A stretch of 64,000 nucleotides of DNA from Dyella sp. ASV24 (GCF_016428905.1 NZ_JAELTQ010000003.1:30147-94146); one strand, 5' to 3'. Positions 18,098 to 27,786 are shown, numbered from the stretch's first letter. The notes: generated by a model from the letters alone, not told the origin. A program made the numbers and translations.

Positions 18098-19222
18098 GTG
18101 CCGCCACTCCATGTCGCGCAGATCAACTTTCATCCCGTGCCAGAAGGTCAGTGCCTGGCAGACACCTTGGTGCGATGGCCATCACTGCTCGATATCGCGG
18201 AAGCGGCGGCCGGCGCCGGGGCGCGGATTACGGTGATCCAGCGGGCGGCGCGGCAGGAGAGCCTGCATCGCAACGGCGTGGACTATCGCTTCGTGGTGGC
18301 GAAGGATCATGACCAGGGTGGTACCGACACTATCGCCAATCTATTGATCGAGCTGCGTGCAGACGTGCTGCACATCCACAGCCTGAGTGCCGCGGCCCAG
18401 GCGCATGCACTCTCGCGAGCACTGCCTGGTGTTCCGATGCTCTTGCAGGATCATGCGGACCGCATGCCGAGATGGTGGCGGCGCCCGCGTTGGCGGCGCT
18501 GGTACGCAGCAGCCCGCGGTGTGGCGTTCACGGCGCAGGAGTTGGCGCAGCCCTATATGTCCGCAAAGCTTTTCGGTGCATCGACGCAGCTGTTTGCGAT
18601 ACCCGAGTCCACCAGCCGCTTCACCCCGGGGAGCCGTGCACAGGCATGGTCCGAGACGGGGCTCTACGGCAACCCCTGCGTGGTCTGGGTTGGCCATCTG
18701 CAGTCTGGCAAGGATCCGCTGACGGTGTTGACTGGTTTTGCGCAGGCTGCCCAGTCCTTGCCGGACATGCGGCTGTGGTGCGCTTTCGGTAGCGCCCCTC
18801 TGTTGAGGCAGGTCCAGCAACACATCGCAGGGGATCCGCGCCTGAAAGAACGCGTTCATTTGCTTGGCAGAGTGCCTCATGAGCGTGTGCAATCGCTGAT
18901 GCGGGCGGCTGACATCTTTGTTTCCGGCAGCCATGCCGAGAGTTGCGGTTACGCGCTGCTGGAAGCCATGGCCTGTGGCGCGACGCCGGTAGTGACCCGT
19001 ATTCCCTCGTTTCGTGCGCTGACGGGCGACATGGGCCATCTATGGTCACCCGGCGACAGCGGCGAGCTTGCGCAAGCGCTGATCAAGGCAGCGGCGTTCC
19101 CCACATCCCCGCAAGCCGTGCGCGCCCACTTCGAGCGTCAACTGTCGCCAGAAGCGGTGGGACGGCGCTGGGTCGATGCCTACGGGCAGCTGGTCCGCGA
19201 TGGTCGGGGAGATGCATCGTGA
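18098..19222 (+). CDS. Family 4 (GT-B) glycosyltransferase
   Basis: A 374-residue glycosyltransferase with a GTG start. The C-terminal domain shows VVWVGHLQSGKDPLTVLTGF, LKERVHLLGRVPHERVQSLM and SGSHAESCGYALLEAMACG, the E-x7-E-type donor site of GT4 enzymes. It is one of three glycosyltransferases of the repeat unit. The next gene starts inside its stop (GTGA). Confidence 0.85.
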   Translation: MPPLHVAQINFHPVPEGQCLADTLVRWPSLLDIAEAAAGAGARITVIQRAARQESLHRNGVDYRFVVAKDHDQGGTDTIANLLIELRADVLHIHSLSAAAQAHALSRALPGVPMLLQDHADRMPRWWRRPRWRRWYAAARGVAFTAQELAQPYMSAKLFGASTQLFAIPESTSRFTPGSRAQAWSETGLYGNPCVVWVGHLQSGKDPLTVLTGFAQAAQSLPDMRLWCAFGSAPLLRQVQQHIAGDPRLKERVHLLGRVPHERVQSLMRAADIFVSGSHAESCGYALLEAMACGATPVVTRIPSFRALTGDMGHLWSPGDSGELAQALIKAAAFPTSPQAVRAHFERQLSPEAVGRRWVDAYGQLVRDGRGDAS

Positions 19223-20331
19223 AGCTTGCGCTGGTGGTGCCCGGGGGCGTGGATCGCACCGGTGAGTTCCGCGTGATTCCGGTGTTGCTGGCATTGATCC
19301 GGCGGCTTGCCTGCGAGCACGAAGTTCACGTGTATGCGTTGCGGCAGGAAGCTCACGCCGACTGCTGGCGTCTGGCCGGGGCGCATATCCACAACATCGG
19401 TGACGGCTGGCCGCGCCTGCGTTCCATCAGCGCCATTCGCGACGAACATCGACGCGCGCCGTTCGATCTGGTGCATGCAATCTTCTCCGGTTCGTGCAGC
19501 CTGGTGGCGGTGGTGGCTGCCCTGTGGCTCGGTGTGCCGAGTCTGGTGCATATCGCGGGTGGCGAACTGGTGGCTATGCGTGAGATCAACTATGGCGGCC
19601 GCCGCTTTTTGAAGGGGCGATTGCGCGAAGCGCTTGTACTGCGCGGTGCTGACGCGGTGACCGCAGCGAGCGCACCCATCATCGACTCCCTGCGGGCGCT
19701 GGGGTTGCCAGCGCGCCGCGTGCCGCTGGGCGTGGATCTTCGCTGCTGGCCACCTAAACCACCACGATGCCGGCGCGACGGCCGCGCACGGCTTATCCAC
19801 GTGGGCAGCCTCAACCGTGTGAAGGACCAGCCAACGCTGTTGCACGCGCTTGCCGTGCTGGTCGAGCAGGGGGTGGACTTCGAGATGGATATCGTGGGGC
19901 AGGACACTCTCGATGGCGAGATGCATCGGCTGGCTCATGAGCTGCGCCTCGACGGTCATGTGCATTTTCATGGTTTCAAGACGCAGCGCGAACTGCGCCC
20001 CATGATGGAAGCGGCTGATCTACTGGTGATGTCGTCCTGTCACGAGGCGGGGCCACTCGTGTCACTGGAGGCCGCTGTAGTGGGCGTGCCTACGGTCGGT
20101 ACGGCCGTGGGGCATATCGCCGAGTGGTCGCCATCCGCGGCGATGGCCGTACCCGTGGGCGATTGGTCTGCGTTGGCAAAGGCCGTTCGACGTGTACTGG
20201 AGGATGACGCCTTCCGCCTGCGACTCGCGGTATCGGCGCATCGCCGCGCCGTGACGGAGGATGCCGATCACACAGCGCGTGCTTTCCAGGCGCTCTACCT
20301 TCAGGTGGTGACGGCAGGCCCGGGGCGCTGA
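19219..20331 (+). CDS. Family 4 (GT-B) glycosyltransferase
   Basis: A 370-residue glycosyltransferase. It starts KLALVVPGGVDRTGEF from a GTG that overlaps the previous stop codon. The C-terminal half has LIHVGSLNRVKDQPTLLHAL, VHFHGFKTQRELRPMMEAAD and SSCHEAGPLVSLEAAVVGVP, typical GT4 donor-site features. It ends the rightward polysaccharide operon. Its last 31 bases overlap the end of the convergent gene on the minus strand. Confidence 0.85.
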   Translation: MKLALVVPGGVDRTGEFRVIPVLLALIRRLACEHEVHVYALRQEAHADCWRLAGAHIHNIGDGWPRLRSISAIRDEHRRAPFDLVHAIFSGSCSLVAVVAALWLGVPSLVHIAGGELVAMREINYGGRRFLKGRLREALVLRGADAVTAASAPIIDSLRALGLPARRVPLGVDLRCWPPKPPRCRRDGRARLIHVGSLNRVKDQPTLLHALAVLVEQGVDFEMDIVGQDTLDGEMHRLAHELRLDGHVHFHGFKTQRELRPMMEAADLLVMSSCHEAGPLVSLEAAVVGVPTVGTAVGHIAEWSPSAAMAVPVGDWSALAKAVRRVLEDDAFRLRLAVSAHRRAVTEDADHTARAFQALYLQVVTAGPGR

Positions 20332-21575
20332 GCCCACGTGGGTGACGTCTGCTCAAGTGCGGCGCGCACCACGTACATGGTGTCCGTGCGGGTTACCGGG
20401 TGCCGGAGCCAGGCGAGTGCGCGGCGCCACCGTGCGGCGGTTACCCATGGTGATGCTTGCAGCCAGAGTTGCGTGCGCACCATATCTTCCCGTTCCTGTC
20501 GTGCTTGCGCCGATGGGCGCAAGCGATTCATCACGAATTGCCCGGCCTCGCGGATGGATCGCGACCATTCGATGCCTGACCACGCATGCAGCCACAGTTC
20601 GGAGCAGGACGCCTTGGTTAGGGTGAGATGCCTGGATGCGAAGCGAAGCGGGCCGCGACATTCGGTCTCAAGCTCGTACAGCAGCGAAGGCGGAACGGCG
20701 CCGGTGTAATAGCGTGACACCAGCAATAGTGGAGGCAGCGCCCACCAGGGAGATTCCGTGGTGCCATCGCCCCAGAGCGCCAGCCACTCGCTGCGCACCA
20801 TACGGGCTGCCAGCAGCGAAATATCGTTCAGATGAATGAGCCGCATGGTGCGATTGCAGATGTTGCCCGCTGCGTGCAACAGCAAATGGCTCATCAGTGC
20901 GCCACGCGATGGATACGGGTTGATACCTGGTACCGGCGACCGCGGGTAGATGCAACTCGTGATATCCACGACGGCAATCGGAAGCCGTTCCTGTATGCGC
21001 GTATGCAATTCGATATTGACCGGTGTGTCGCAGTGTTCGCCTAGGCAGGCCACGTTGGCGTGATCCGCCGGCTTGTAGACCCGATGTTTCCAACCAATGA
21101 ACGACAGGACATAGCCCATGCCTTCGAGCATGACGCCAGCGCGCTCCTGATGGTCCTCGCTCACCAGCAGGTCAATATCGGCCATGGGGCGTTCGCCCGC
21201 TGCATAAAGCCCCATGGCGTGGAGCGCTGCGCCCTTGAGCGCCACTAGTGGCACGCCCGCATCGCGCGCCAGTGCGTCGATGCGATCCAGCAGGGTATCG
21301 ATGCGCTCGTGGCGTCGCGCTACATGCTCGTACTGACTTTCCAGGAACCGTGTCCACTCGGAATTCTGCCAGCGGACATAAGTATGAAGCTGGCCGGCGA
21401 CGCCATGAACGACCGCCGCCGCCGTGGCCAGTCGCCATTCCAGTGCGTTCCAGTCGGGTGTATCGCCCGTGGGGTGCGCGAACTCGATGGCGAGCGTTTC
21501 GGTCGTGCGCTGCAGGCCTGCCTTGATGTGTTCAAGCGATGGCTTGGCGCATGGCGTGGCGCGATGGTCAGGCAT
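20301..21575 (-). CDS. Nucleotidyltransferase-family protein (PF14907-like)
   Basis: A 424-residue protein with the uncharacterised nucleotidyltransferase signature of PF14907: LVALKGAALHAMGLYAAGERPMADIDLLV around residues 108-137. Here the DIDLLV acid pair would bind metal, followed by NIELHTRI. Relatives are common beside HPr-kinase-like genes in exosortase, lasso-peptide and polysaccharide loci, with unknown function. It overlaps the radical SAM gene by 8 bases and is convergent with the glycosyltransferase gene. The transferred group and target are unknown. Confidence 0.75.
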   Translation of the reverse strand: MPDHRATPCAKPSLEHIKAGLQRTTETLAIEFAHPTGDTPDWNALEWRLATAAAVVHGVAGQLHTYVRWQNSEWTRFLESQYEHVARRHERIDTLLDRIDALARDAGVPLVALKGAALHAMGLYAAGERPMADIDLLVSEDHQERAGVMLEGMGYVLSFIGWKHRVYKPADHANVACLGEHCDTPVNIELHTRIQERLPIAVVDITSCIYPRSPVPGINPYPSRGALMSHLLLHAAGNICNRTMRLIHLNDISLLAARMVRSEWLALWGDGTTESPWWALPPLLLVSRYYTGAVPPSLLYELETECRGPLRFASRHLTLTKASCSELWLHAWSGIEWSRSIREAGQFVMNRLRPSAQARQEREDMVRTQLWLQASPWVTAARWRRALAWLRHPVTRTDTMYVVRAALEQTSPTWAQRPGPAVTT

Positions 21576-23046
21576 GGTGTGACGTTCCTGCGCGTAGCGG
21601 CGCGTCCAGAGGGGGCGTGCGATGTGCGGCCTCGCTTTCGATCAGCACGCGCCATCGTCCATCCAGCGTGCGGGAGGCTTGACGGTATCGGTCGGGCAGA
21701 TCGACCACCTTCCATTGCTGTACGATGACTTGTTCGTGCAGCAGGTCGCGCACGCGACGATAGAACTCTGAGTCGTAGGCCCCCTGGAACATCATGGCCA
21801 GGTCGTCGCTGTCCCGCCAATGCGTCTTCTCGCCGAGCTGTGCTTTCACCTGTTCGTAGAAACGCGTGCCTGGCAATGGGTAGGAGACGCTGACGCCGAT
21901 GTCGTCCGGCGCGGCGCGCGTAATGAGATCGCGTGTGGCTAGAAGGTCTTCGAGCTGCTCGCCCAGATAGCCGAGTTGGATGAAGAAGCCAACGCGGATA
22001 CCTTGCGCGCCCAGTCGCTCACGCGCAGTGATCAGATCGGCGACCTTGGTGCCCTTGTTCATGTGGTCCAGTACGCGCTGGCTTCCACTTTCTGCGCCAA
22101 TCCAGGCTTCCGTGCAGCCGGCGTGGCTCAGTGCTGCCGCCATGCGCTCGCTGATAAGGTCGGCGCGGGTCTGGATGGTGAAGGGAATGGCGCCGCCTAT
22201 CTGGTTGACGTGTGTAGCAAAGGCTTCAACCCAGTCCACGTGGAATCCAAAGATGTCATCGGCGAGCCAGATATGGTCCACGTGGAAGTGGTGCTTGAGA
22301 TACGCCATCTCCGCCGCGACATCCTCGGCGGATCGGCGGTTGTAATGGTTGCCCCAGATGGGCTTGGCGCACCAGTTGCAACGAAACGGGCAGCCACGCG
22401 ATGCCGCCATGTTGAGGCTGAAATGGCCGTGCCGTTCCAACCAGAACGTACGGTAGCGCTCCACGTCGATCAGGTCCCATGCGGGCTGGCCGACGATACG
22501 CGGATCGGGTGGCGCCGCGCCGATGCGCGTCAACTGCAGCGTGTCGCGTTCCATTGATGCCACGCCGGCGAGACCGGCCACCCAGTCACGGGTGTGGATG
22601 GAGGGATTCTGGTCCAGTCGGCGGACCAATTCGACCAAGGGCGCGATGCCTTCGCCGATCAGTACGGCATCCGCGCCCGCGGCGAGGAAAGCATCAGGTT
22701 GGTCAGAGGCGTCGGAGCCCGCGACGATCACGCGTGCACCTGATGCGCGGGCCAGGGTGATCATCTCGCATGCCGCATCGCGCATGCGGGCCAGGCACAT
22801 CTTGGTCAGGTAATTGAAGTTGTCCTCATAGATAAGGACAACATCGGGCTTGGATGCAGGTAACGTCTCCGCATAGTCCTCGACAGCTTCGGCAAGCATG
22901 GCGTCGAACAGGGAAACCTGGTGACCCATGCGACGCAAGAGCGCGGCCACATGGATGGTCGCGAGCGGCGGATAGGGCTTGCCGCGTTCCCATTGCTTGC
23001 GGTCGAACTTCAGGAAATAGGAGTGACCGACCTGAATGGTTAACAT
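21568..23046 (-). CDS. Cobalamin-binding radical SAM enzyme
   Basis: A protein of about 492 residues: an N-terminal B12-binding-like domain (QVGHSYFLKFDRKQW, IHVAALLRRMGHQVSLFDAM, PDVVLIYEDNFNYLTKM) and a radical SAM domain with CPFRCNWC (C-x3-C-x2-C, about residue 210) then IWLADDIFGF. It is not a close copy of the enzyme at 16556. The start at 23046 has GGAG about 12 bases upstream; a longer frame reaches 23094. With the nucleotidyltransferase it forms a two-gene minus-strand unit facing the HPr-kinase-like gene. Confidence 0.82.
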   Translation of the reverse strand: MLTIQVGHSYFLKFDRKQWERGKPYPPLATIHVAALLRRMGHQVSLFDAMLAEAVEDYAETLPASKPDVVLIYEDNFNYLTKMCLARMRDAACEMITLARASGARVIVAGSDASDQPDAFLAAGADAVLIGEGIAPLVELVRRLDQNPSIHTRDWVAGLAGVASMERDTLQLTRIGAAPPDPRIVGQPAWDLIDVERYRTFWLERHGHFSLNMAASRGCPFRCNWCAKPIWGNHYNRRSAEDVAAEMAYLKHHFHVDHIWLADDIFGFHVDWVEAFATHVNQIGGAIPFTIQTRADLISERMAAALSHAGCTEAWIGAESGSQRVLDHMNKGTKVADLITARERLGAQGIRVGFFIQLGYLGEQLEDLLATRDLITRAAPDDIGVSVSYPLPGTRFYEQVKAQLGEKTHWRDSDDLAMMFQGAYDSEFYRRVRDLLHEQVIVQQWKVVDLPDRYRQASRTLDGRWRVLIESEAAHRTPPLDAPLRAGTSHHA

Positions 23047-23255
23047 CTTGGAAGGATCTCCGTCGTTGCCGTTGGGCGAGCTGCTCCGGCGCATCCACGG
23101 CAGGTCGGCGATCTAGCCTCCAGCGTTTTACGCTCGTCAGGCGTGAGTGCCGCGAAGGGGCTCAGCGGTTGCGTTGTCTCGCTGAAATATTTGGATGTCC
23201 ATTCGTATCGGCGTGTGCTATCACATGGCCGCCTGACATCATCGATATGTGCCAT
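23040..23255 (-). CDS. Possible 71-residue peptide upstream of the radical SAM gene
   Basis: A small frame whose stop overlaps the radical SAM start by a few bases. The middle reads SPFAALTPDERKTLEAR, which looks protein-like, and the end carries three Cys residues (TCRGC and a final RC). It could be a peptide substrate for the radical SAM enzyme. Against this, its only ATG lies back to back with the putative start of the HPr-kinase-like gene, no ribosome site is visible, and third-position GC is below that of its neighbours. Treat as a candidate only. Confidence 0.2.
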   Translation of the reverse strand: MAHIDDVRRPCDSTRRYEWTSKYFSETTQPLSPFAALTPDERKTLEARSPTCRGCAGAARPTATTEILPRC

Positions 23256-24267
23256 GACATTCGAGCCCGAGACGAGCGACCTTCTCGCCGACCCCTTCCT
23301 CGAGCGACCTGCGTGCAGGCGATCGATCGAGTACTGGATACTGGGTCGTCGCTTTCGGTTCACCAGTGAGAGTGAGGCGCTTCTTTCAGTGGTGGATGCC
23401 GCGTACGCGGGGCTTCCTCCGCACGTGCTTTCGGCAGACCCGACGCCACTTCAGATCGAACTGCGCGTAGCACCGCTCCGCAGCGAGTGGTCAGGTGAAG
23501 AGCCTCCGCCGGTGCGCATGCAGTCCGGAGCAGGCTTGTTATGCGGAGTCGTGGATGCGACCAACTATGTCGCGATATCCCCCGCAACGGCTCATGCACT
23601 CATCGTGGCATCCCAGGATATGCTGGCCTTTCCTTATCAGCTGCGTTACGAACTCATCGAGTTCGCGGTGTTTACCCTGGCTACGCGGGTGCAGGGCTTG
23701 ATCCCCTTGCATGGTGCCTGCGTTGGCTTGCAGGGCCGCGGGCTTCTGATCATGGGTGCCAGCGGGGCAGGGAAGTCGACACTGGCGTTACACGGCATGT
23801 TGGAAGGGCTGGAGCTTCTCGCCGAGGATGCCGTGTTTGTGCATACGGAAAGCCTGCGCGCTACTGGTGTTCCCAACTTTATCCATGTGCGCCGGGATGG
23901 ACTGGCCTGGGTAGACAACGAGCAACATCGTGAATGGATCGCCGGCTCGCCGACGATCCGGCGTCGTAGCGGGGTGGAGAAATTCGAGATCGATCTCCGC
24001 AAGGGGCCGGCAAGCCTGGCTACGTCGCTCGCGCTTACCGGTATCGTGTTTCTTGCGCCGTCCGATTCGACGATGGCCGCGGCGCAGCTTCGCCCTATCA
24101 GTGGAGAAGATGTGTCGGCCCGCCTTACTGTCGAGCAACCCTACGCCGCCAGCCAGCAGGGATGGGCGGCCTTTATGCGTGAAGTGAGCCGACTGAGAGC
24201 ATTTGAGTTGGTGCGCGGCCGTACCCCGCTGGAATCCGTCCGAGTGCTCGGGCAACTGCTGGGCTGA
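23254..24267 (+). CDS. HPr kinase/phosphorylase-like P-loop protein
   Basis: A protein of about 337 residues. The C-terminal domain has a Walker A motif GASGAGKST (about residue 168) followed by LLAEDAVFV, the arrangement of the HPr kinase C-terminal domain. Relatives (HprK-related kinases) sit in exosortase, polysaccharide and lasso-peptide loci; some in lasso loci phosphorylate the precursor peptide. The chosen ATG precedes the RSIEYWILGRRFRFTSES segment that begins the domain; a GTG at 23143 would be in frame but lies in a promoter-like stretch. It is divergent from the radical SAM gene and followed by an ABC exporter. Confidence 0.75.
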   Translation: MTFEPETSDLLADPFLERPACRRSIEYWILGRRFRFTSESEALLSVVDAAYAGLPPHVLSADPTPLQIELRVAPLRSEWSGEEPPPVRMQSGAGLLCGVVDATNYVAISPATAHALIVASQDMLAFPYQLRYELIEFAVFTLATRVQGLIPLHGACVGLQGRGLLIMGASGAGKSTLALHGMLEGLELLAEDAVFVHTESLRATGVPNFIHVRRDGLAWVDNEQHREWIAGSPTIRRRSGVEKFEIDLRKGPASLATSLALTGIVFLAPSDSTMAAAQLRPISGEDVSARLTVEQPYAASQQGWAAFMREVSRLRAFELVRGRTPLESVRVLGQLLG

Positions 24268-24415
24268 TCGCCATTCACCCGCGCTGCGAGCAACCCTTTT
24301 CCTTCCGGGCCGCACTCATCGACAGGAGCGGTTGAATCGGGTGGGGTCTTGCATAGTCATCAGGTGCCAACTGAACCGCGGCAGGCGCGGTCGCGCAACG
24401 ACATGGAGGTCTGAC

Positions 24416-26149
24416 ATGCCCGTCGCATGGCAGGGTCTGTTGCGTGAGCGGGTGAATGGTCTGCCGCGGTCCTTTTTTGAGACGTTGCGGCCTCTGGGGC
24501 TATGGCGTATCGCAGCCTACGTGGCATTGTCGATCGGTAGCGCATTGACCGGTGGCATCGCGGCCTTGCTGGTAGCGCCAATGATCCAGCCTGGTTCCGT
24601 GGACTGGCTGGGTGGCCGATGGCAAGTACCTGGTGCCAGCATGGAGCTGCGCGCACTGCTCTTTGTGGCGGCGTCGGCGGTGTTTGCGTTGGTGCGTTGG
24701 CGCGCTGCCCGATTGGCAGCGTGGCTTGCCAGCAACTACGGCATGCAACTACGTGGCCGTGTGCATGAAAGCCTGATCGAGGCGCCTCTCTCCTCGCTGG
24801 CAGACGCCACTTCCGCGGAACTCGCCAACGTGCTGACGCACAATGTCGAGATCGTGACGCAGGGCTTCAATGCCCTGATGCAATTGTTAGTGGCTGGAAT
24901 CACGACCCTGGTCAGCCTGGGGTTTGCGCTCTGGGTATCGCCTCCACTCGTGCTGGCAGTGCCGGTGCTGGTGACATGTTCGTTGGTTGCCGCGCGTTTC
25001 AGCAGCCGCGAACACGCTGCGGTGAGTCGGCGCTACGTAACCGACATGACGCGGCTGTTCTGGATGAGCGAGGACTTTCCGCGCCGCTGGCGGCATATCA
25101 AGTCGTTCGGACAAGAACAGGCAGAGAAGGCGCACCATGCGGCCGCGTCAGGGCAATTGGGCGAGGGTTACCGCCGTCAGCTGGAATTGATCGCGTCCGG
25201 ACGCTTGGTGATTGAAGTACTCGCGGCCGTCGGCGTCGCAGGGATCTTCGTGGTGGCGCATCGATGGCACGGCATCGATCAGGCGTCACTGGTTGCTGTG
25301 TGCCTGTTGCTGGGGCGTTTGCTTCCTTATCTCGTTTCCACCCGCCAAAGCGTTCATCAGCTTGCATCCGCCATACCGGCTTTCGCGTTGTGGTGCAGGT
25401 ATGCGAGCACGCCACCTTCAGCGTCCACTCACGCGATGGAAGCTCAAGCCACCGAGCCCCTGCATATTGAGTCGTTGTCTATCGCGGATCCCATGACGCT
25501 TTGCGTGAAAGATCTGTGGCTCTATCCGGGCGAACTGGTTTTGATCCGTGGCGAGTCCGGCATCGGCAAGACCAGCCTGGCGGACGTGCTTGCGGGCATG
25601 AATCGTCCCGCGGCGTTTACGGCATGGCTGGGCGCACGCCGCATGGACTTTGACCACTATCGCGCATGGGTGCGCAGCGGCGCTTACATCAGCCAGAGCG
25701 TGCGGCCATGGCAGCGGACGGTGCGCGACTGCCTGCGTTGGGCGGCGACGGACGCCAGCGAAGAAGCCATGCATGCGGCGCTTGTTGACGTGGGCCTGGA
25801 CAAGCGCCTTGCATCGTCGGGAGGTGGACTCGACGCCACGCTGGATGGTTCCTCGGGTCGGTTATCAGGCGGGGAGATCCAGCGGCTGCTATTGGCGCAG
25901 GTATTATTGCGGCGCCCAACCCTGGCCATTCTCGATGAGGCGACCAGCGCACTTGATGCGGGAGCCGAGGCGCGGGTGCTGACGACCCTCAGGCAACGAT
26001 TGCCGGATACGATCCTGATCGTGATCTCCCATCGCGTCGGCGTTGCCAGCCTGGCGGATCGGAGCCTGACGATAAGCGCGGATCTCGTCGTGACCATCAA
26101 TGAGTCGATCGAGCGCTACAACACCCGTGCAGACGCAGCCTTGCACTAA
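24416..26149 (+). CDS. ABC exporter with fused membrane and ATPase domains
   Basis: A 577-residue half-transporter: a membrane domain of about six helices (residues 25-320) and an ATPase domain with Walker A GESGIGKTS (about residue 380), signature LSGGEIQRLLLAQ and Walker B LAILDEATSALD. The start at 24416 has GGAGG 6 bases upstream. No C39 peptidase domain is present. With the HPr-kinase-like gene it may export a modified peptide, lipid or glycan. The ATPase part is divergent (IGKTSLADVL) but complete. Its stop overlaps the convergent flavin reductase-like gene by 4 bases. Confidence 0.85.
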   Translation: MPVAWQGLLRERVNGLPRSFFETLRPLGLWRIAAYVALSIGSALTGGIAALLVAPMIQPGSVDWLGGRWQVPGASMELRALLFVAASAVFALVRWRAARLAAWLASNYGMQLRGRVHESLIEAPLSSLADATSAELANVLTHNVEIVTQGFNALMQLLVAGITTLVSLGFALWVSPPLVLAVPVLVTCSLVAARFSSREHAAVSRRYVTDMTRLFWMSEDFPRRWRHIKSFGQEQAEKAHHAAASGQLGEGYRRQLELIASGRLVIEVLAAVGVAGIFVVAHRWHGIDQASLVAVCLLLGRLLPYLVSTRQSVHQLASAIPAFALWCRYASTPPSASTHAMEAQATEPLHIESLSIADPMTLCVKDLWLYPGELVLIRGESGIGKTSLADVLAGMNRPAAFTAWLGARRMDFDHYRAWVRSGAYISQSVRPWQRTVRDCLRWAATDASEEAMHAALVDVGLDKRLASSGGGLDATLDGSSGRLSGGEIQRLLLAQVLLRRPTLAILDEATSALDAGAEARVLTTLRQRLPDTILIVISHRVGVASLADRSLTISADLVVTINESIERYNTRADAALH

Positions 26150-27072
26150 GCCTCAGCGAACGGCATGCCCAGGCGGCGACGATAGGTCTGATAGTAGCCC
26201 GGCGTGTGATGGAGCTGCTCGCCGTGCGCGAGCGATTCGTCAGAGAGGATTCGGCAGAGGAAAAACGTATGAGAGCCGATTTCCTGGCTGTGCAGCAAGG
26301 TCAACTCATGCACACACAGCGCTGAAGCCACCGCTGGAATGCTCAGCTCCCGTGAAGGACAAACAGGAAATGGCAGGGCGTCCCAGTCCTTCAGCGGCAC
26401 TTTGTGGTGCTCACTGAGTTTGTAAGCCATGGGCTTCATGGTTGCGGGAATACAGGATAGGGCAACACGGCCCGTTTCACGCATGACTTGGGCGGAAACG
26501 TTGGTGCTCCGTAACGCGAGCGAGTACAGCCCGCTCCGCGACAATGGCCCGATCAGGTCCATCGGAAACATGTTCCGGTGATAGGGGGTGTCCACAGAGA
26601 CGAGCACGACCGGTCTGGGACACAAGTACGCAACCATCAGCTGTTGAACTGCAATGGGGGCCATCAACGCGTGATGCGAGGAAGGTTGCCGTTGCATGAG
26701 CCGGTTCTGCAGCCATCGGTTCCAGGCACTTCTCGGCCAGCCGAGGCAATGGTGCTCGCCTGCCGTGACGCGATACAGCGTGGGTGAGGCCTGCTCGCCG
26801 ATGCCTAGTGAAACCATCCGTGTCAGTCGCAGGTCGCCCACCCGCTTGCCGGTGACACTATCGCAATACTCGATGACCGGCCGTTGGCCTGCGTCGATAC
26901 TGGTGGCGATGACCAGCGGCTTGAGCGACGCCACGGTGTGGTCCGTGGTGACATCGGTCACGCCGTCATCTCCGTGCAGATACGCAGCAACTGCGTGTTG
27001 GGGAGCGGCAACGGCCACCGTCGACCATTGCGGCAGCGGGCGTATCAGCGGACGTATCCAATCCTTCCACAT
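26146..27072 (-). CDS. Flavin reductase-like (FMN-binding split-barrel) protein
   Basis: A protein of about 308 residues. Residues 140-290 resemble the flavin reductase/FMN-binding domain (RPVVLVSVDTPYHRNMFPMD, ETGRVALSCIPATM, HELTLLHSQEIGSHTFFLCRIL). The first 130 residues are an extra domain I do not recognise. It is the last gene of the NRPS-linked minus-strand group, 1 base after the methyltransferase. It might supply reduced flavin or act directly on a product; no flavin monooxygenase or halogenase partner is present in the window. Confidence 0.65.
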   Translation of the reverse strand: MWKDWIRPLIRPLPQWSTVAVAAPQHAVAAYLHGDDGVTDVTTDHTVASLKPLVIATSIDAGQRPVIEYCDSVTGKRVGDLRLTRMVSLGIGEQASPTLYRVTAGEHHCLGWPRSAWNRWLQNRLMQRQPSSHHALMAPIAVQQLMVAYLCPRPVVLVSVDTPYHRNMFPMDLIGPLSRSGLYSLALRSTNVSAQVMRETGRVALSCIPATMKPMAYKLSEHHKVPLKDWDALPFPVCPSRELSIPAVASALCVHELTLLHSQEIGSHTFFLCRILSDESLAHGEQLHHTPGYYQTYRRRLGMPFAEA

Positions 27073-27073
27073 G

Positions 27074-27703
27074 TCAGATGCGCCGAAACAACAGGAACAT
27101 GTAGAGCTGTGTCGCCATGCCGAAGCCGCCGGGCTCGATCCGCTCCAGGCGGAAATGGGGCGCAGCTGATCGTGCCACCACGCGCGGCGCAAAACGATGG
27201 ATGCGGCTTTCGCTTGGGATGGCGTAATGGCCGCGGCGCAGTAGATGGAAGATGTTGGCCAGCCACCAGCCGTAGCGCGCATCGCCCAGGTAATAAGGGT
27301 TGAGCATGCTCGTCAGCACAAAACCGCCCTTGCGGACCGTGTGCGACAGCTCGTCGAAGAGCCGGGTGTGATCCGCGAAATGGTTGAATACGGCGAAATT
27401 CGCCGTTACTGCGAACACCCTGCATGCGTCGGTGGCATCGATGTCGACGATGGTCTGCCGATCGAGTTCTTCGCGGCAATACATCAAAAGATGATCTCGC
27501 ATGGCGGACGAAGGTTCATAGACAAACGTGCGATGCCCGTGAGCCGCGTAGGTCCTGGCGTCAATGCCCGTACCTGCACCAAAGTCGAGTATGTCTGCGC
27601 CGTGCGGCAGCAGCTCCATCACCATTCGCTGAAAGCGGCTACGTACAGCCACGTCCCGGCGGGAGGTCAAGAAAAACTGGTGGTACTGCTCACCCGTATG
27701 CAT
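27074..27703 (-). CDS. Class I SAM-dependent methyltransferase
   Basis: A 209-residue methyltransferase with motif I ADILDFGAGTGIDARTYAAHG (about residue 35) then FVYEPSSAMRDHL. The ATG at 27703 is favoured by AAGAAGG about 11 bases upstream; a GTG 12 bases earlier is an alternative. In the NRPS group it is a candidate for N-, O- or C-methylation of the peptide or a precursor. Confidence 0.78.
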   Translation of the reverse strand: MHTGEQYHQFFLTSRRDVAVRSRFQRMVMELLPHGADILDFGAGTGIDARTYAAHGHRTFVYEPSSAMRDHLLMYCREELDRQTIVDIDATDACRVFAVTANFAVFNHFADHTRLFDELSHTVRKGGFVLTSMLNPYYLGDARYGWWLANIFHLLRRGHYAIPSESRIHRFAPRVVARSAAPHFRLERIEPGGFGMATQLYMFLLFRRI

Positions 27704-27786
27704 GCCGCCAGCCACCTTCTTGACGATTGCTGTCTCAACTCGCGCCAGCCAAGAAGCGCAGGAGTGGCCATCAGGCCCTTCCTGTC

